Notes: generated by a model not told the origin, from the letters alone. 64,000 bases of DNA from Geosiphon pyriformis (GCA_016748015.1 JAAOMT010000400.1:270528-334527), one strand, 5' to 3'; counted from the stretch's first letter, positions 50,145 through 62,149 are shown. Numbers and translations: made by a program.

Positions 50145-50545
50145 GCACATAATACTGATACAAAGTTTGATTTAAGATATTCAAGAAAAGATGTTATCAA
50201 ATTAAAACTATATTTATGTACCTATATAGATTTAAAATTAATACTGGAAATTTTAACAACTATGATCCAATTAGTCTTGAAATTTAATCTAGTGAAACAA
50301 AAAATCAACATCAAAGAAGAAATAATTAATGCAGAATATATAGAAAATATTATTATAATACTACAAAATAACTTGAAAAAAGAATATATTATTGAACTAA
50401 ATGAAAAAATAGCACAGACAATATTTCTATTTTTGATGAAAATAGCTCAGTTAATATTAGTAAGAACAAGAGAAAAACTAAGAATAACTGCAAAAAAAAT
50501 AAATGGATTTGAATTTATGGATAAAATAAACATACCAGTTAATAT
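50145..50545 (+). pseudogene. Retrotransposon-borne dUTPase domain (inactive)
   Basis: Trimeric dUTPase motifs appear in order. Motif 1 is NTDTKFDLRYS (50151 on). Motif 2 is the decayed LKFNLVKQK (about 50277), which is RSSLAKKK in the minus-strand copy. Motif 3 is IINAEYIENI (about 50320), where the catalytic Asp is Asn. Motif 4 is NEKIAQTIF (about 50400), and motif 5 is NGFEF (about 50505). dUTPase hydrolyses dUTP to dUMP and keeps uracil out of newly made DNA, which suits reverse transcription in the cytoplasm. It lies after the protease and zinc module and before RT in the same polyprotein. The Asp-to-Asn and Gly-to-Glu changes in motif 3 rule out activity in this copy. Confidence 0.8.
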
Positions 50546-50730
50546 GATAAAAAAAAAACTAATTAACAAAGAAGAAATTATTTCTACCAGTCAATCAATT
50601 TCTATTCTATTATATAACTAGTATTTAGTAGTTATAGAAAGGAAAGTGAGAGATCAACCCCAAATTTTTGAAGTAGAAGTCACTATTTGTAAATTAGGAG
50701 AGATTATCACTACCAATCTTTATATATCAT

Positions 50731-51641
50731 TGTTACAGGTAATTATTTGGATAGTTGGGATAAATAACAAATTCATAACTTAGTGCTCAATAGCTAATAT
50801 AATAATGTTGTATCTAAAAGTTTTGGTTGTTTGAAGATTTAGGTTGTCTAAAAATTTAGGTTGAGTTTTTTGTATAATAAACAGAGATTTCTGTATTATT
50901 TTATCTGTAGCTTTCTGAAATTACAATTCTGTCAATTTTTTTCTTAGCTTGATGGCTGGCAATCCTCTAGTAAGCAATCCGTAATTTTTACACATTTTAT
51001 CCACTCACAGGAGTTTTTTACTAGGCAATTCTTAATGTTAATAACTCAGTGCTTAATCTTTAATCAATTAGTCAACAACAAGAAATAACAAAATAAAAGA
51101 AAATAAAAGAAAAGAAAAAAATAAGCCAAGGCAATAAATGTTAATATTCTGTCAATAGTCGTGATCAAAAGCTATTGTTCCTATATGATTAAATATCAAT
51201 TACTATCAACATTTAGAGTTGATAGTGAGCAATTAGATTTGAGATATTGAATAAGTATATTTATTGATATTTTAGAATGATATGTTTTTAACTAGAAATA
51301 ATAACTAATGAATTTCTGTCTGAGGATTTTCTCTTTTTTGCTTCTATTGCTACTGCTATATATACATATTTTCTAGTTTTACAGAATTGCTTTGGATTGT
51401 CTATTTTTGCTAGCTATTGCTTCGTTTTCTTATATTATAACTAATTATTTTATGTTATAACATGTTATCTAACATTATTACATATTATTCTGTATTATTC
51501 TGTATTATAACACATTATTCTATATTATAACGTGTTATCTAACATTATTGTAGATTATTTTGTGTTTTTTTATGTTTCATTATATTTTTTAGGTCATGTT
51601 TTTCTTTTTTTCTTTAATAGACTTTTTTTCTTCAAATAACA
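50731..51641 (-). repeat. Solo LTR, family B, inside the gypsy pol frame
   Basis: A 911-bp LTR in reverse orientation: starts TGTTACAGG and ends AAATAACA. Flanks are TCAT (left) and CCAC (right), a 4-bp duplication in which both differences are C to T. Removing it joins NLYI to PLKNNKHIKILIYN, the region between dUTPase and RT. Contains a TATTATNNTG minisatellite at about 51430-51560. Confidence 0.88.
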
Positions 51642-54448
51642 CCACTTAAAAATAACAAGCACATTAAAATTCTCATTTACAACATGATGGGAGACATCAT
51701 TGAAATACTAAAGAAAACTACTATCAAATACTTAAACACTGAAATTGAAGACCAATCACCAAGCACCATTCCAGATTTTCTACAACTGTGTAGATATGTG
51801 GATATCATATTATAAGCAATATATAAATGAGAAAAATATTACTTGTTCCAACCAAAATAATTAGAACAAATGAACTTGGGAAATTTAGACTTACTTCAAT
51901 GTATACAACTCAAGATACTACTTAACAATTTCACTAATATCTTTGCCAGTGAAAATGAATTTCCAGAATTGACATTATCCAACATCAAATTAAAACTGGA
52001 GATACAATGTCAATTAAACAAAAAGCATACAGAGTACTATTAGCAAGCCATAAGATCATCCAACAAAAAATCAACAGAATATTAGACAATAAATTAATTT
52101 AATTATCAATAAGTCTATAATCATCACTAGTGATACTAGTTTGGAAAAAAAATAGAAAGATCTGTTTTTGTGTAGATTACAGAAAACTCAACAGTGTAAC
52201 TCATGAAAACAGCTATCTAATTTCGCAAATCCAAGAATTATTTGATGTATTTGGAGAAAAGAAATAATTCTCAACACTGAATTTAAATAGTGGTTACTAA
52301 CAAGTAGTCATGAATTCAGCCAACAAAGAAAAGATTGTATTCACCACCAAAAAGAGAAACTTTGAGTTTGAAATAATACCATTTGGCTTAACCAATGCTC
52401 CAGCCACTTTCCAATGGCTAATAAAAATTGTTTACACTAGACTACTATGAAAATCAGTAGTTATGTATTTGGATAACACTAATGTGTTCTTAAAAACATT
52501 TGATAATCATTTTCATTATTTACAGTAAGTGTTTGAAAAACTAAGACAAACAAAGCTAAAGTTAAATGCCACTAAATGCTTTTTTGGTAAAACAGAACTG
52601 AAATTTTTGAGATATGTCATAAGCAAAAATAACATCAAAACAAATCCAGATAAAATTAAGATAATAAAAAACTTTTTAGTATCAACAAATTTGATAGAAC
52701 TATGAGCATTCTTGGAATTTGTTGAATATTACCACTGCTTTATTCAGAATTTTTCCAAACTGGTTCAACCACTTAACTAGCTCCAAACCAAAAATGTGAA
52801 ATATAAATGGACAAAAACTTAGCAAGAAGCTTTTGATATACTAAGAAGAAAGCTTATCTAAGTTTTAATACTGATCTATTCAAATTATACCAAGTCATTT
52901 ATAATCATTACTGATACATTTGGTTAAGCATTGTGAGCCATACTATTTCAAAGAAGACCAGATGATAAGAATATTCAGTAGTATACACCAGCTAAAGTTT
53001 GAGTTTAGCTAAAAAGAACTATGGAATGTTAACACTAAAACACTTAGCTATCTATTGGGCAGTCATCAAATAGAAAGAGTATTTAAGCCAAAAGTTTGAT
53101 ATATATACTGATCACAAAGAATTGACATCAATCCAGAAGTAAAAATTTGAAGATAATTGTCATATTAAATAGAAAATAGAACTTTTATCATTCAAATATA
53201 CAGTACATTATAAAAAGAGAAAAAAAAATGAAAATGTTAACAGTTTGTCATGAATAAAACAAATCTAAAAACATTTTAACTCTAAAATATAACAAAAAAT
53301 GAACACACAAAAATATTTACAATTTCAACATTATATTAATATTTAATAATTCAAGAGAAAATTATCTCAAAAGAAATTAAACAACATAAAACAACAATCA
53401 AAATATTTTATTACTCACCAAAATATACTATATTAGAAAAACAAAAAAAATCCAGATTAACTACTCAAAATAATCACAAAACCAAAGAAAAAAACAATAC
53501 TATACAACATGTACTCAGATCTAACAGCAGAACATTTTCATAAAAAAACAATCATAAAAAGAATCAAAAAAAGATATTATTGGCTATTAATATATTTAGA
53601 TATTATCTAATACATTCAAAATTGTAATACTTGTCAAAAAAAAGAAGGAATAAGACCCAATAAATTACTAAAACCAATTAGAATGAGATAACTATTTGAT
53701 TGAATTGGAATTAACTTAGTCAGACCATTAACAATAACTAACAAAAACAATTGTTATATAGTAGTAATCATGAATTATTTCACAAAATAGCCAGAAGTGA
53801 AAGCAATTCAAAGAGCAGATGCAGAATCTATAGTCAAATTTGTTTACCAAAATTTGATTTGTTAACATAGATGTCCAAAAAAATTATTATCAAACCAAGA
53901 AATCTACTTTGTAAACAGAATATTAACAGAATTAAGTCAAAGATTTAGAATCAAAAAACCATTATTATTATTATATCATTTATAAACAAATGGCTTAGTT
54001 AAAAAGTTCAACAGAACATTGTGTGAAACAATAGCAAAAATCAGCCAAGAAAACCAAAATGAATGAAATTTGTTTATATTATCAATACTATTTGCTTATC
54101 AAACAATGAAACAAGATACTACACAAGCAACACTATTTGAACTTGTTTATGATAAAACAGCAATATTACCAGTGAAAATAGACATCAACACATATCCAAC
54201 TGAACCAATAATAGAAGGCAACTTTCAAAAAACATTGCTAAAAAAACATATAACTTAATAAAAACTCTAGAAAACAAAAGATAAAAAACAGTTAAAAATA
54301 TACAAAAGTCACAAGAAAAGCAAAAAAAGTGACATAATAACCAACTATTAGACAAACCAGTTAAATTCAAAATTGAAGACAAAGTACTTTTACATTATAC
54401 CAAAGTAGAAAAACAATGGAATGGAAAATTCGATCTCAAATGAGATGG
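51642..54448 (+). pseudogene. Gypsy reverse transcriptase, RNase H and integrase
   Basis: RT motifs: FCVDYRKLNSV (about 52150), LNLNSGY (about 52275), PFGLTNAPATFQW (about 52380) and YLDN at 52466-52477, the YLDD box with its second Asp lost. RNase H begins near SFIIITDTFG (about 52890). Integrase: a His/Cys zinc region ending CNTCQKK near 53625; then GINLVRPL, LSNQEIYFVN and LVKKFNRTL, where the three catalytic acids are Asn, Asn and Lys. All are G-to-A changes. The final integrase segment is DKVLLHYTKVEKQWNGKF, cut off at 54448 by an LTR. Open piece 54070-54258 is part of this. Confidence 0.9.
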
Positions 54449-55375
54449 TATTACTGGAAGTTTTTGGTCTTTTTTCTTGAATATTGTTAATATCTATTTG
54501 TTGTGACTTTACATTTTCTGAAAGTAGTTGAACCTTTGATAACTGAATTTATCTTCAAATTATCTCTTATAATTTAAACTACTGGGCTTATAAGTGGAAT
54601 AGCCAATTTTATGCCAATTACTTTGTGTAATTATGTTGTAGTAAACATCAATTTTTTCCCAAAAATTGCTCATCTGGAAGCTTACTAAAATGTATAGTTA
54701 CTTTGCTGTGAAAATCAACTCTTCTATAAAAATCTTGTCTATAAGCTACTCTAATAATTATTATAAAAAAAATAGAATTTTGTTAAGGAAAACGTTTTCT
54801 ATTCAGGCCTGAAGTTACTAACAGATTACTGAAATTGGTAGCTAATTAATTTTAAAATGTTAGTTGTATTGAGGGAATTTCAAGTGTAATAATCAAAGAA
54901 TTTGGTTTTTGAATATTTAATTTTTATTTGATATGTGTAAAAAAAAATTTGTTTCAATTAAGATATCTAAAGTAAGATACTATAGTAAGATACATTTTCT
55001 TGAAAAAAGAAGCTTTTTTTTATACAACTTGTTGTAATATTAGTCTTTGAACTTGCATTTTTCTTTTTGCTATAATTTTGGTAAACTAAAGATACATTTT
55101 AACAAACTACAAGTTATTTCTACAAATTATTAATTATTTCGGCCAATTTTTATTAATTTCAGCAAATTTTGACTATATTAAATAGTTCAGAGTATTGTGT
55201 AATTTGATTATTTTAATTTCTATAGTACAAATCAAATTATTAATTGAATAATAATATTTGATAATTGGATTAAATAATAAGTGATAATTAAAATGATAAT
55301 AATATATACTAATTAATAATAAAAATTATAAAGATAACTTCATATTAATTAATAGCTAAAATTTTACTGGTAATA
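54449..55375 (-). repeat. LTR family A, reverse orientation (3' LTR of minus-strand element)
   Basis: Starts TATTACTGG and ends CTGGTAATA, 927 bp. It aligns with 29655-30611. The 4-bp flanks (ATGG / TAAT) do not match, so it is not a simple solo LTR. A purine run (AAAGAGAAGA on the minus strand, about 55378-55390) abuts its inner edge like a polypurine tract, which suggests it is the 3' LTR of the minus-strand element to its right. Confidence 0.7.
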
Positions 55376-56874
55376 TAATCTTCTCTTTAAAACTGAGCTT
55401 TGTCAAAGTCCAAGTATTATCTGTGATGTTAAAATAGTGGTCCAAAATAATTGAAGTAATCTGGTTAAAAATTGTTAAAATTTCAGTTTTAAATACTGGT
55501 TATATAATAGAAATTAATTAATGAGTGGAGATAATTTCTCCCTTGTTAATAACTTCTTCCTTTGTTATATTAATTGATATATCTATTCTACTCATAAATC
55601 CAAATCCATTTTTCTCTTTGGCTGTAATCCTTAATTATTTTTTTGTTTCTACTGATATTAACTGAACTATTTTTACCAGAGATAGGAATATTGTCTGTGC
55701 TATCTTTTTATTTAGTTTAATAATATATTCTTTTTCCAAGTTATTTTGTAGTATTACAATAATATTTTTTACATATCCTGTATTAATTATTTTTTCTCTA
55801 ATGTTGATTTTTTTTTTGCTAAACTAGATCTAGATATTAATTGAACCATTGTTGTTGCTAGAATTTCTAATGTTATTTTTAAATCAATGCAGATGCATAA
55901 ATATAGTTCCAATTTGATGACATCTTTTTTTGAATATTTCAAATTGAATTCTGTATTGGTATTATGTGTGTATTCTGACATAATACTTTCATTGTTATTG
56001 CTAAACCATTCAGAATTATAATCAAAGTTTGAATTGTCATTATTATAGTCATAGTAAATAGAGTTAGAACCATTATTGTTATCATTGTCAGAGTCTGAAT
56101 TGGGATTAAATTTTAATCCTAATTTTTCTGTGTATTTGCTGATTGGTTTTTCCTCTTTGGAAATTAAATAGATTATGCATAATAGTGGATTGTAAATAAT
56201 ATTACAATTATTACAATACTAAAAGTCATATAGTATTAAACAATGATTACATAGGCAAGTATTAAGCTGTTCTAAATATTGCTTTTGTTCCTTTCTAGTG
56301 AGTGCTAATTTTTAGTAGTGTTTATGAAATTGTTCAGGATCTATTACATTAAGAATAATATTGGGGTTTGGGATTCAAATAATTTCTTTGGATTTTGATA
56401 AGTTGTTTTTGATTGTTTTTATTTTTTTTGGTATTGTACCTTCGATTTTGGCTATTGCTATTCTTCATATTTTATTATCATTGTGTTGACAGTTATTTAA
56501 ACATTTCAAAGTTCTTTGCCAGACAGCATCTATTAAGATATTTTTTTTATCTAATTACTGATTAGAATCATGTATTGATACAATTTATTACATATTTTTC
56601 TATGACCAGAAATGTCATTCCACATTTCTTTATCTAGAAAAGTTTCTCCACATGCAAAACATGATTTGTTGTTCCATTTTTCTTGTCTTTTTAGTCATTC
56701 AAAGCATTCAAAAACACATAGGCAGCAGTAGTATTTTGTGGCTATTGGCTATTTCTTATTATTACCATAATATGCACTCATTGTTGACAATTTTTTGCCA
56801 TAATCAATGCAAATTAGCTTGGGTTAATGATAATTTGGCTGTAGTTAAATGGTAATAATGTATGGTGTATATGT
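55376..56874 (-). pseudogene. Minus-strand gypsy pol piece: zinc module and dUTPase, no RT
   Basis: Reading leftward from 56874: YGKKLSTMSAYYG and a CxxC module (KSCFACGETFLDKEMWNDI, about 56680-56590). Then helical sequence, then dUTPase. Its motif 1 is NTNTEFNLKYS at 55966-55934 and motif 2 is an intact SRSSLAKKK at 55834-55808. An A-run frameshift lies near 55805. Motif 3 is INTGYVKNI near 55770, motif 4 is NKKIAQTIFL near 55705 and motif 5 is NGFGF near 55600. After about 55480 similarity stops, and ~100 bp later the LTR begins. RT, RNase H and integrase are absent. The 5' part is cut by the forward LTR at 56875. Confidence 0.75.
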
Positions 56875-57868
56875 TGTTATCAGTAGAATTTTAGCTATCA
56901 ATTAGCATGAAATTACTCTTATAATTTCTATAAATTAATTAATATATTAATATTATTTCAAATTATCACTTATTATTTAATCAATTATCACATATCACAA
57001 TTCAATTAAATAATCCAATTAGTATGACAGAAAGTAGAATGATCAAATTACACAATACCCTGAACTTTGTAACATTCTAAAATTCGCCGAAATTTACAGA
57101 AATTCGCCGAAATTTATAAAAATTCGCCAAAATTATGAATAGTTCACCCAAATTAATCAATAGTTCAGTGAAATAACTTATAGTTCATCAAAATGTATCT
57201 TTAGTTTGCCAAAATTTAAGCAAAGAAAAAAAGTGCAAGTCCATAGACTAGTACTACAACAAGTTGTATAAAAGAAGAGCTTTTCTCTTTAAGAAAATGT
57301 ATCTTACTTTAGATTTATCACTTAGAATCATTCCTACACACAAAAAAAAGAAATAAATATCAAATAATTCGAAAAACCAAATTCTTTAATTATTGCACTT
57401 GGAACATCCCCAAAACCCAACTAGCATTTTGAAATTGATTAGCTACCAATTTCAGTAAACTGTTAGTGACTCCAGGCCTGGATAGAAAACGTTTCCCTTG
57501 ACAGAATTCTATTTCTTTTACATTTTTTTTACTTTTCTTTTATTTTCTTATTATAATTATTAGGGTAGTCTACAGACAAGATTCTTGTAGAAGAGTTAAC
57601 TTTCACAACAAAGTAACTACACATTTTTAGTGAGCTTCCAGATGAGCAATTCCTGGGAAAGAGTTGATGTTTACTACAATGTAACTACATAAAGTAACTG
57701 GCAAGAAATTGCCCATTTCACTTATAAGCCCAGCAAATTCAAATTATAGAAGATAATTTGAAAATAAATTCAGTTACTGGAGGTCCAACTACTTCCTAGA
57801 AACGTAAATTCACAGCAAATCAACATTAACAACATTCAAGAAAAGAGACCAAAAAACCTTCAGTAACA
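56875..57868 (+). repeat. 5' LTR, family A, forward orientation
   Basis: A 994-bp LTR starting TGTTATCAG and ending TTCAGTAACA. It is the reverse complement of the family A solo LTRs. Internal AATTCGCCAAAATTNATNAATAGTTC-like units at 57075-57210 repeat loosely every ~27 bp. Followed by a PBS and gag, so it is the 5' LTR of the next element. Confidence 0.9.
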
Positions 57869-57870
57869 TT

Positions 57871-57886
57871 TGGTGCTCTCCCACGG
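57871..57886 (+). other. Primer-binding site
   Basis: TGGTGCTCTCCCACGG begins two bases after the LTR end and is complementary to a tRNA 3' end of the form ...GAGAGCACCA. Which tRNA this is cannot be settled from the window. Confidence 0.75.
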
Positions 57887-57900
57887 AAATAACACAGCAA

Positions 57901-60900
57901 CAACAAATTCAAAGTGGTGACCATACCAGACACAGCAACTCTAGAATATTACCAGTCAATTTACACCCACTGCAAGCAAAGATTCAACATTTCAGACGGA
58001 ATTGAAGTTGTCAAGAAATCAGTATACCAATACATTGAAAACTGCATCAACAATTATTTTTTTGGAAACTACAACATTTCAGAAGTCAGAAGCAATCTCT
58101 ACAATAATTTAGTGCACTATTCACGATTGAGAACAGAAGACCTGAACAGTGAAACACTTGCTATCTACTTCCAAAAACTTAATTTTAATATTATTGAGTA
58201 TTGTGAAGAAAAATACCCAGTACAGTCTCAATACTCTATTGACTTTGAATCAGAGACAAAAACAAGCAACAAAGGCAAACAAAGATTGAAGCAATACTCA
58301 AAAACCACTCTAAACACTCTAACACTACAAAAGACAACTGCCAAACATTTGCAAACACCTGAACAAAGAACCAGTGTCAAATTACCATTTTCTATTACAC
58401 CATTTCCAATTTTACTTGTTCAACCACAAACACCAAATTTACCACTCAACCACTTCTTCAGACCAGAAGATTTTCAGTCACCTAATCCTACTCAACAGCA
58501 GAAACCAATATCAACAAGTGCTAATATCATTGATTACTTATAGGAAAATGAAAGTAATCATTTAGAAAGCTTGGAAAGTAAAGAAACTGAATCTGAACCA
58601 GAAGAAATTATAGAAAATGAAGAAGAAATAACAACTGCTTACATTGCAAAAATCTCAGAATTTACTGGTAAAGACAATGATACCAGTCCTCAAGAATGGC
58701 TTAACAAAGGTTAAAAAGCAAGAAATGCAAATGGTTGGATTGCAGCAAGAATGCTCAAAGCAATCCCATACTTTCTTTAAGGAACTGCAGGAGAATAGTT
58801 TGAAAACTTAGAAGAACTATTTGAAAACTGGCAAGCATTCAAAGATGCTTTCTTACAACAATTTACTAACAACAACACCTTTATTACTCTCCACAATCAC
58901 TTTCACAATATCAAACAAGAAACATCTGAAACTGTCATGACCTATCTTGGAAGATTCAACAAACTTCTCAAACAAATTTGACAATTGAAAACCAATGACT
59001 ACTATTCAAATGCCCAAATTCTGGATCAGTTTATAACAGGATTAAAAGACAAACTGATTAAGAAAGTCTGCCCACATGCTCCAGCAGACTTAGCAACTGC
59101 CATTAGACATGCAAAGAGCTATGAAATGGCAATGGAAGAAGCAAATCACACCAAGCTTGTAAATCTTGCAATTGGAGAAACCAGCTTAGCAGCTGAAAAA
59201 AAGATAGACTAACTCACAAAGAAGGTTGAAAGCTATTTTACAAACCAACAACAACAGCAGCAACAACCACAAAGATATCAACCACCACAACGATGCAACC
59301 AAAACAATTTTGGATTATTCTCCAACAACCAACCTCAAAATTGTCATTATTGTGGAATTCCAGGACACTGGAAACGAGATTGCAGAAAATTGCAAAGAGA
59401 CCAACAAAACAGAAGTAATCAACATTATTCTTTACCACAACAATTTTACTACCAACCTCTACCACCAACTTATTATTTACCAAGACCACAAAATCAAAAC
59501 AGTTACTATCAACCAGTTTCACAACCAATGCAGCAACAATATTAGCAACTTTTATTAATTCAACCATATCAGACACCACCAATTCAACAATATTAAGTAC
59601 CAGCAAAAAGATTGGTTCAACATAACCAATTTACACCCCAAAATCAATTTCAGAATAACAATAACAGAATCAATTCCAATAACCAGTTGGTTCTCCGAAA
59701 TTCTGGTCAGCAAAAACCCAATCACTATTACACTCAATCCAGTTATCTTACAATACCAGAGAAATCGGATTTTCAACAACTTGCACTTTTTGAAGGTGAA
59801 GTTGCAGCATCCAGATCAAACCCTTCCAACAACACTATTCTACCAGTTCAAATTGCCCAAAATGCCAACCTTTCAGATATATTCCCATTCGAATTTAAAG
59901 CAAATAAATCACCATTTTTACTTAGTAATACAACAGCTAATAAACAAAAAGCTATTACTGTCATGTACACTGAAACTACAGTAGAAGGAAAACCCATCCG
60001 ACTAATTCTAGACAGTGGATCAGCTGGAAGTATTATCACTTACCAGTTAATACAACAGCTTCAAAGAACTGTTAACAGACCAGCCCAAACTGTAATTGTT
60101 ACAGCAGATAGTATGAAAAAGACACCAGTAGGAGAAATTGACAATTTTCTATTTACCATTGATGAAATCACCATTCCAGTTAAAGTTCTAGTCATGGATG
60201 CACCCCAATACCAAGCTCTGGTCAGAAATGATTGGCTTCTTAAGGCCAATGCAAACTTGGACTGAGAAACTCAGGAACTAAAAATCTCATACCAAAAACA
60301 ATACACCATAGTATCTGCTACTTGTGGTACTTTTAACAAACAATTAGAAAAAGCCCCAGTATTTGAATTTGAAGAGGAGAAAGAAATACCACTTACTGAA
60401 ACCTACACAGCTCTTGGATTAACATTCAATTGGGCTGAAAAAACAGAACAAGAGATTTTTAAAGAATCAAGAGAATGGAAGAAAGTTAGATATTCTATAC
60501 CAGAACCACAGAAACAACCACCTTATATTCCACTTAAATGCAAAGATTACAACAAAAAACTTTCATCAATGGGAGCATGTATTTCTCCAGAAGAGGAATA
60601 TGAAACTCATATCTGTTACTTTTGCAAAGCATGCCATAGAGAACGATTTGGATTTCCAAAAAGAAATGGAAAATGGGACAAGACATCTTGCCTTACATGT
60701 GGAGATATGCTACCAGAAGAATGCAACTGAATTAATGTTGCAATGAGAGGAAAAGTATGTAATCAAACCTGTTAATATGCTTTATCAATTTCAGAAAAAG
60801 TCAGAAGAGGAACACCATTTGATGCAGCATACAACAGTGCTCTCAATAAACTTTACCACTATCCTCATGATGCTGAAATAATTTTTGACCTAGCAATAGC

Positions 60901-61249
60901 ATTAATCAATAGAGCTATACAAAAAGATGTCCACCAAATGAAAGAAGCTGAATACATTGAGTATATCATAGAATTAACTGGATTTGATTATGAAGATAAA
61001 GTAGAAACCTACCACCAAATTGCAAGTCACACATATTCGACCCAAGAAGCTCAAATTCAATGATTAGAGCAAATAAACATTCAATTATGTAAAGAATACA
61101 TCATGCTTTGTAATGACAAATGGTGTTCAGAATACTATGCTCTTAGCATTCTCCTGCCTAGTGAAAATAACCAGAAAGAAATTGAATTTGGGAAACCAGA
61201 AACAAAAGAAGAAATTGCAACCATACTAATTTATCTTACTAAAAACCAG
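57901..61249 (+). pseudogene. Gypsy gag-protease-zinc module polyprotein, cut by another element
   Basis: One frame holds from about 57914 to 61249 without a shift, broken only by stops of the Gln/Trp/Arg transition type (58541, 58711, 58778, 58797, 58979, 59210, 59542, 59594, 60262 and a few more). Parts: gag N-terminal domain (57914-58230); acidic linker; capsid-like core (about 58650-59170, VMTYLGRFNKLLKQI); CCHC knuckle NCHYCGIPGHWKRDC at 59339-59383; Gln/Asn-rich linker; retropepsin LILDSGSAGSIIT near 60004 with intact Asp-Ser-Gly; CxxC module 60560-60730; and a helical region to NQ at 61249. There the LTR of a second element begins. dUTPase, RT and integrase would lie beyond the inserted element, outside the window. 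Confidence 0.88.
60560..60730 (+). other. CxxC/CxxC zinc-ribbon-like module
   Basis: The best copy of the module between protease and dUTPase. CYFCKACHRERFG (about 60617) and SCLTCGDMLPEEC (about 60687) place CxxC pairs ~20 residues apart around a basic FPKRNGKWDK loop. This looks like a treble-clef or zinc-ribbon fold, distinct from the gag CCHC knuckle. I do not recognise a named family. RNA or DNA binding is a guess. Confidence 0.55.
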
Positions 61250-62079
61250 TGTTACGGTTTAAGAATTTAGTAAAAAGAATCATAAAAATAATACAAATTA
61301 TTCAATCATAATATAGCACAGTAATAATTTTAGAAAGGTAATAATTAACATAGTAGCAAACACCATCTCACGATAGTGGCAAGCACCAGTTCACAATAGC
61401 AGCCAACACCAACTGGTGATAGCAGCAAACACCAGGTTGAAATATCAAAAAAAAAGTATTTTCTCATAGAACTACAAACATGTATATATACAGTAGTTTT
61501 AATATTGGGAAATAATCAATCAAGTAATAAAAAATCATAACTTATCAAATCATACTTTCAAATTAAATATCCCAAGAAACCTTTAAAAATCAAAAAGAAA
61601 TGAAAAAGAATATTTAAAACGGAACTATCACAACCCAAAGTATTAAGAAACTTACTTGTATTATTTATTGAATGAAACTATCATTCATCAACTGAATCCC
61701 TTGGAAGAATAATCCTTGATCAAAATTATTCACGTTGTTACTAATTGATAAAAGCTTTATTGTGAGAATTAGAAAAGCACTAAAGACTATTAACATTCTG
61801 TGTTTCTAGATTAGAGAAACACATCAGGCAATTGCAAAGATAGCCTCAGAGAAGACCCCAGACAGTGGATAGATTTCAGTTCAGCCTCTAAGAAAGAGTA
61901 CATAAACACACACAACAATTAAGAATTAAAGAATAACTTATATCGCAACAGTAAAAAGAAAGCCTTCAGTGTAACAGTGACATTATCACACAAATAGAAT
62001 TGAAGAACTCACAAAAGACTGATTGCAATTAAAGCAAGATATCAGCAATTAAATATAACAAGAAAACCATCCTGTAACA
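61250..62079 (+). repeat. 5' LTR, family C
   Basis: An 830-bp LTR starting TGTTACGGTTT and ending CCTGTAACA, with little sequence in common with families A and B. The left flank is CCAG. It interrupts the upstream polyprotein between NQ and the expected dUTPase region. 61340-61440 has loose repeats of TAGCAGCNAACACCANNT. Confidence 0.9.
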
Positions 62080-62081
62080 TT

Positions 62082-62098
62082 TGGTGAACCCTACGAGG
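62082..62098 (+). other. Primer-binding site of family C element
   Basis: TGGTGAACCCTACGAGG follows the LTR by two bases. It differs from the family A/B site beyond TGGTG, so this element uses a different tRNA primer. Confidence 0.75.
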
Positions 62099-62149
62099 AA
62101 AAAAAATCAAAAAGGAAATAATAATTAGCAATAATTCATTGCTAAAAAG

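Larger units (their letters stand above)
46370..54448 (+). mobile_element. Decayed Ty3/gypsy element with dUTPase, split by a solo LTR
   Basis: The plus strand carries, in order: gag N-terminal domain (46393-46737), gag core (about 47250-47800), CCHC knuckle (about 47955), retropepsin (about 48640), CxxC module (about 49330), dUTPase (50145-50545), solo LTR (50731-51641), reverse transcriptase, RNase H and integrase (to about 54440). The frame is broken by many stops but motif order is complete. The 3' LTR is not present on the right: integrase ends directly at an LTR of another family in reverse orientation. Confidence 0.8.

Noticed and set aside
51642-54448. APOBEC-like editing of retroelement cDNA as the cause of G-to-A changes
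   Set aside because: C-to-T changes on the same strand (Gln to stop) are also common and LINEs show the same pattern; fungi are not known to carry APOBEC. A strand-symmetric process fits better.
57871-57886. tRNA gene fragment
   Set aside because: Only the primer-binding complement is present; no tRNA arms around it. No tRNA or rRNA gene was seen anywhere in the window.
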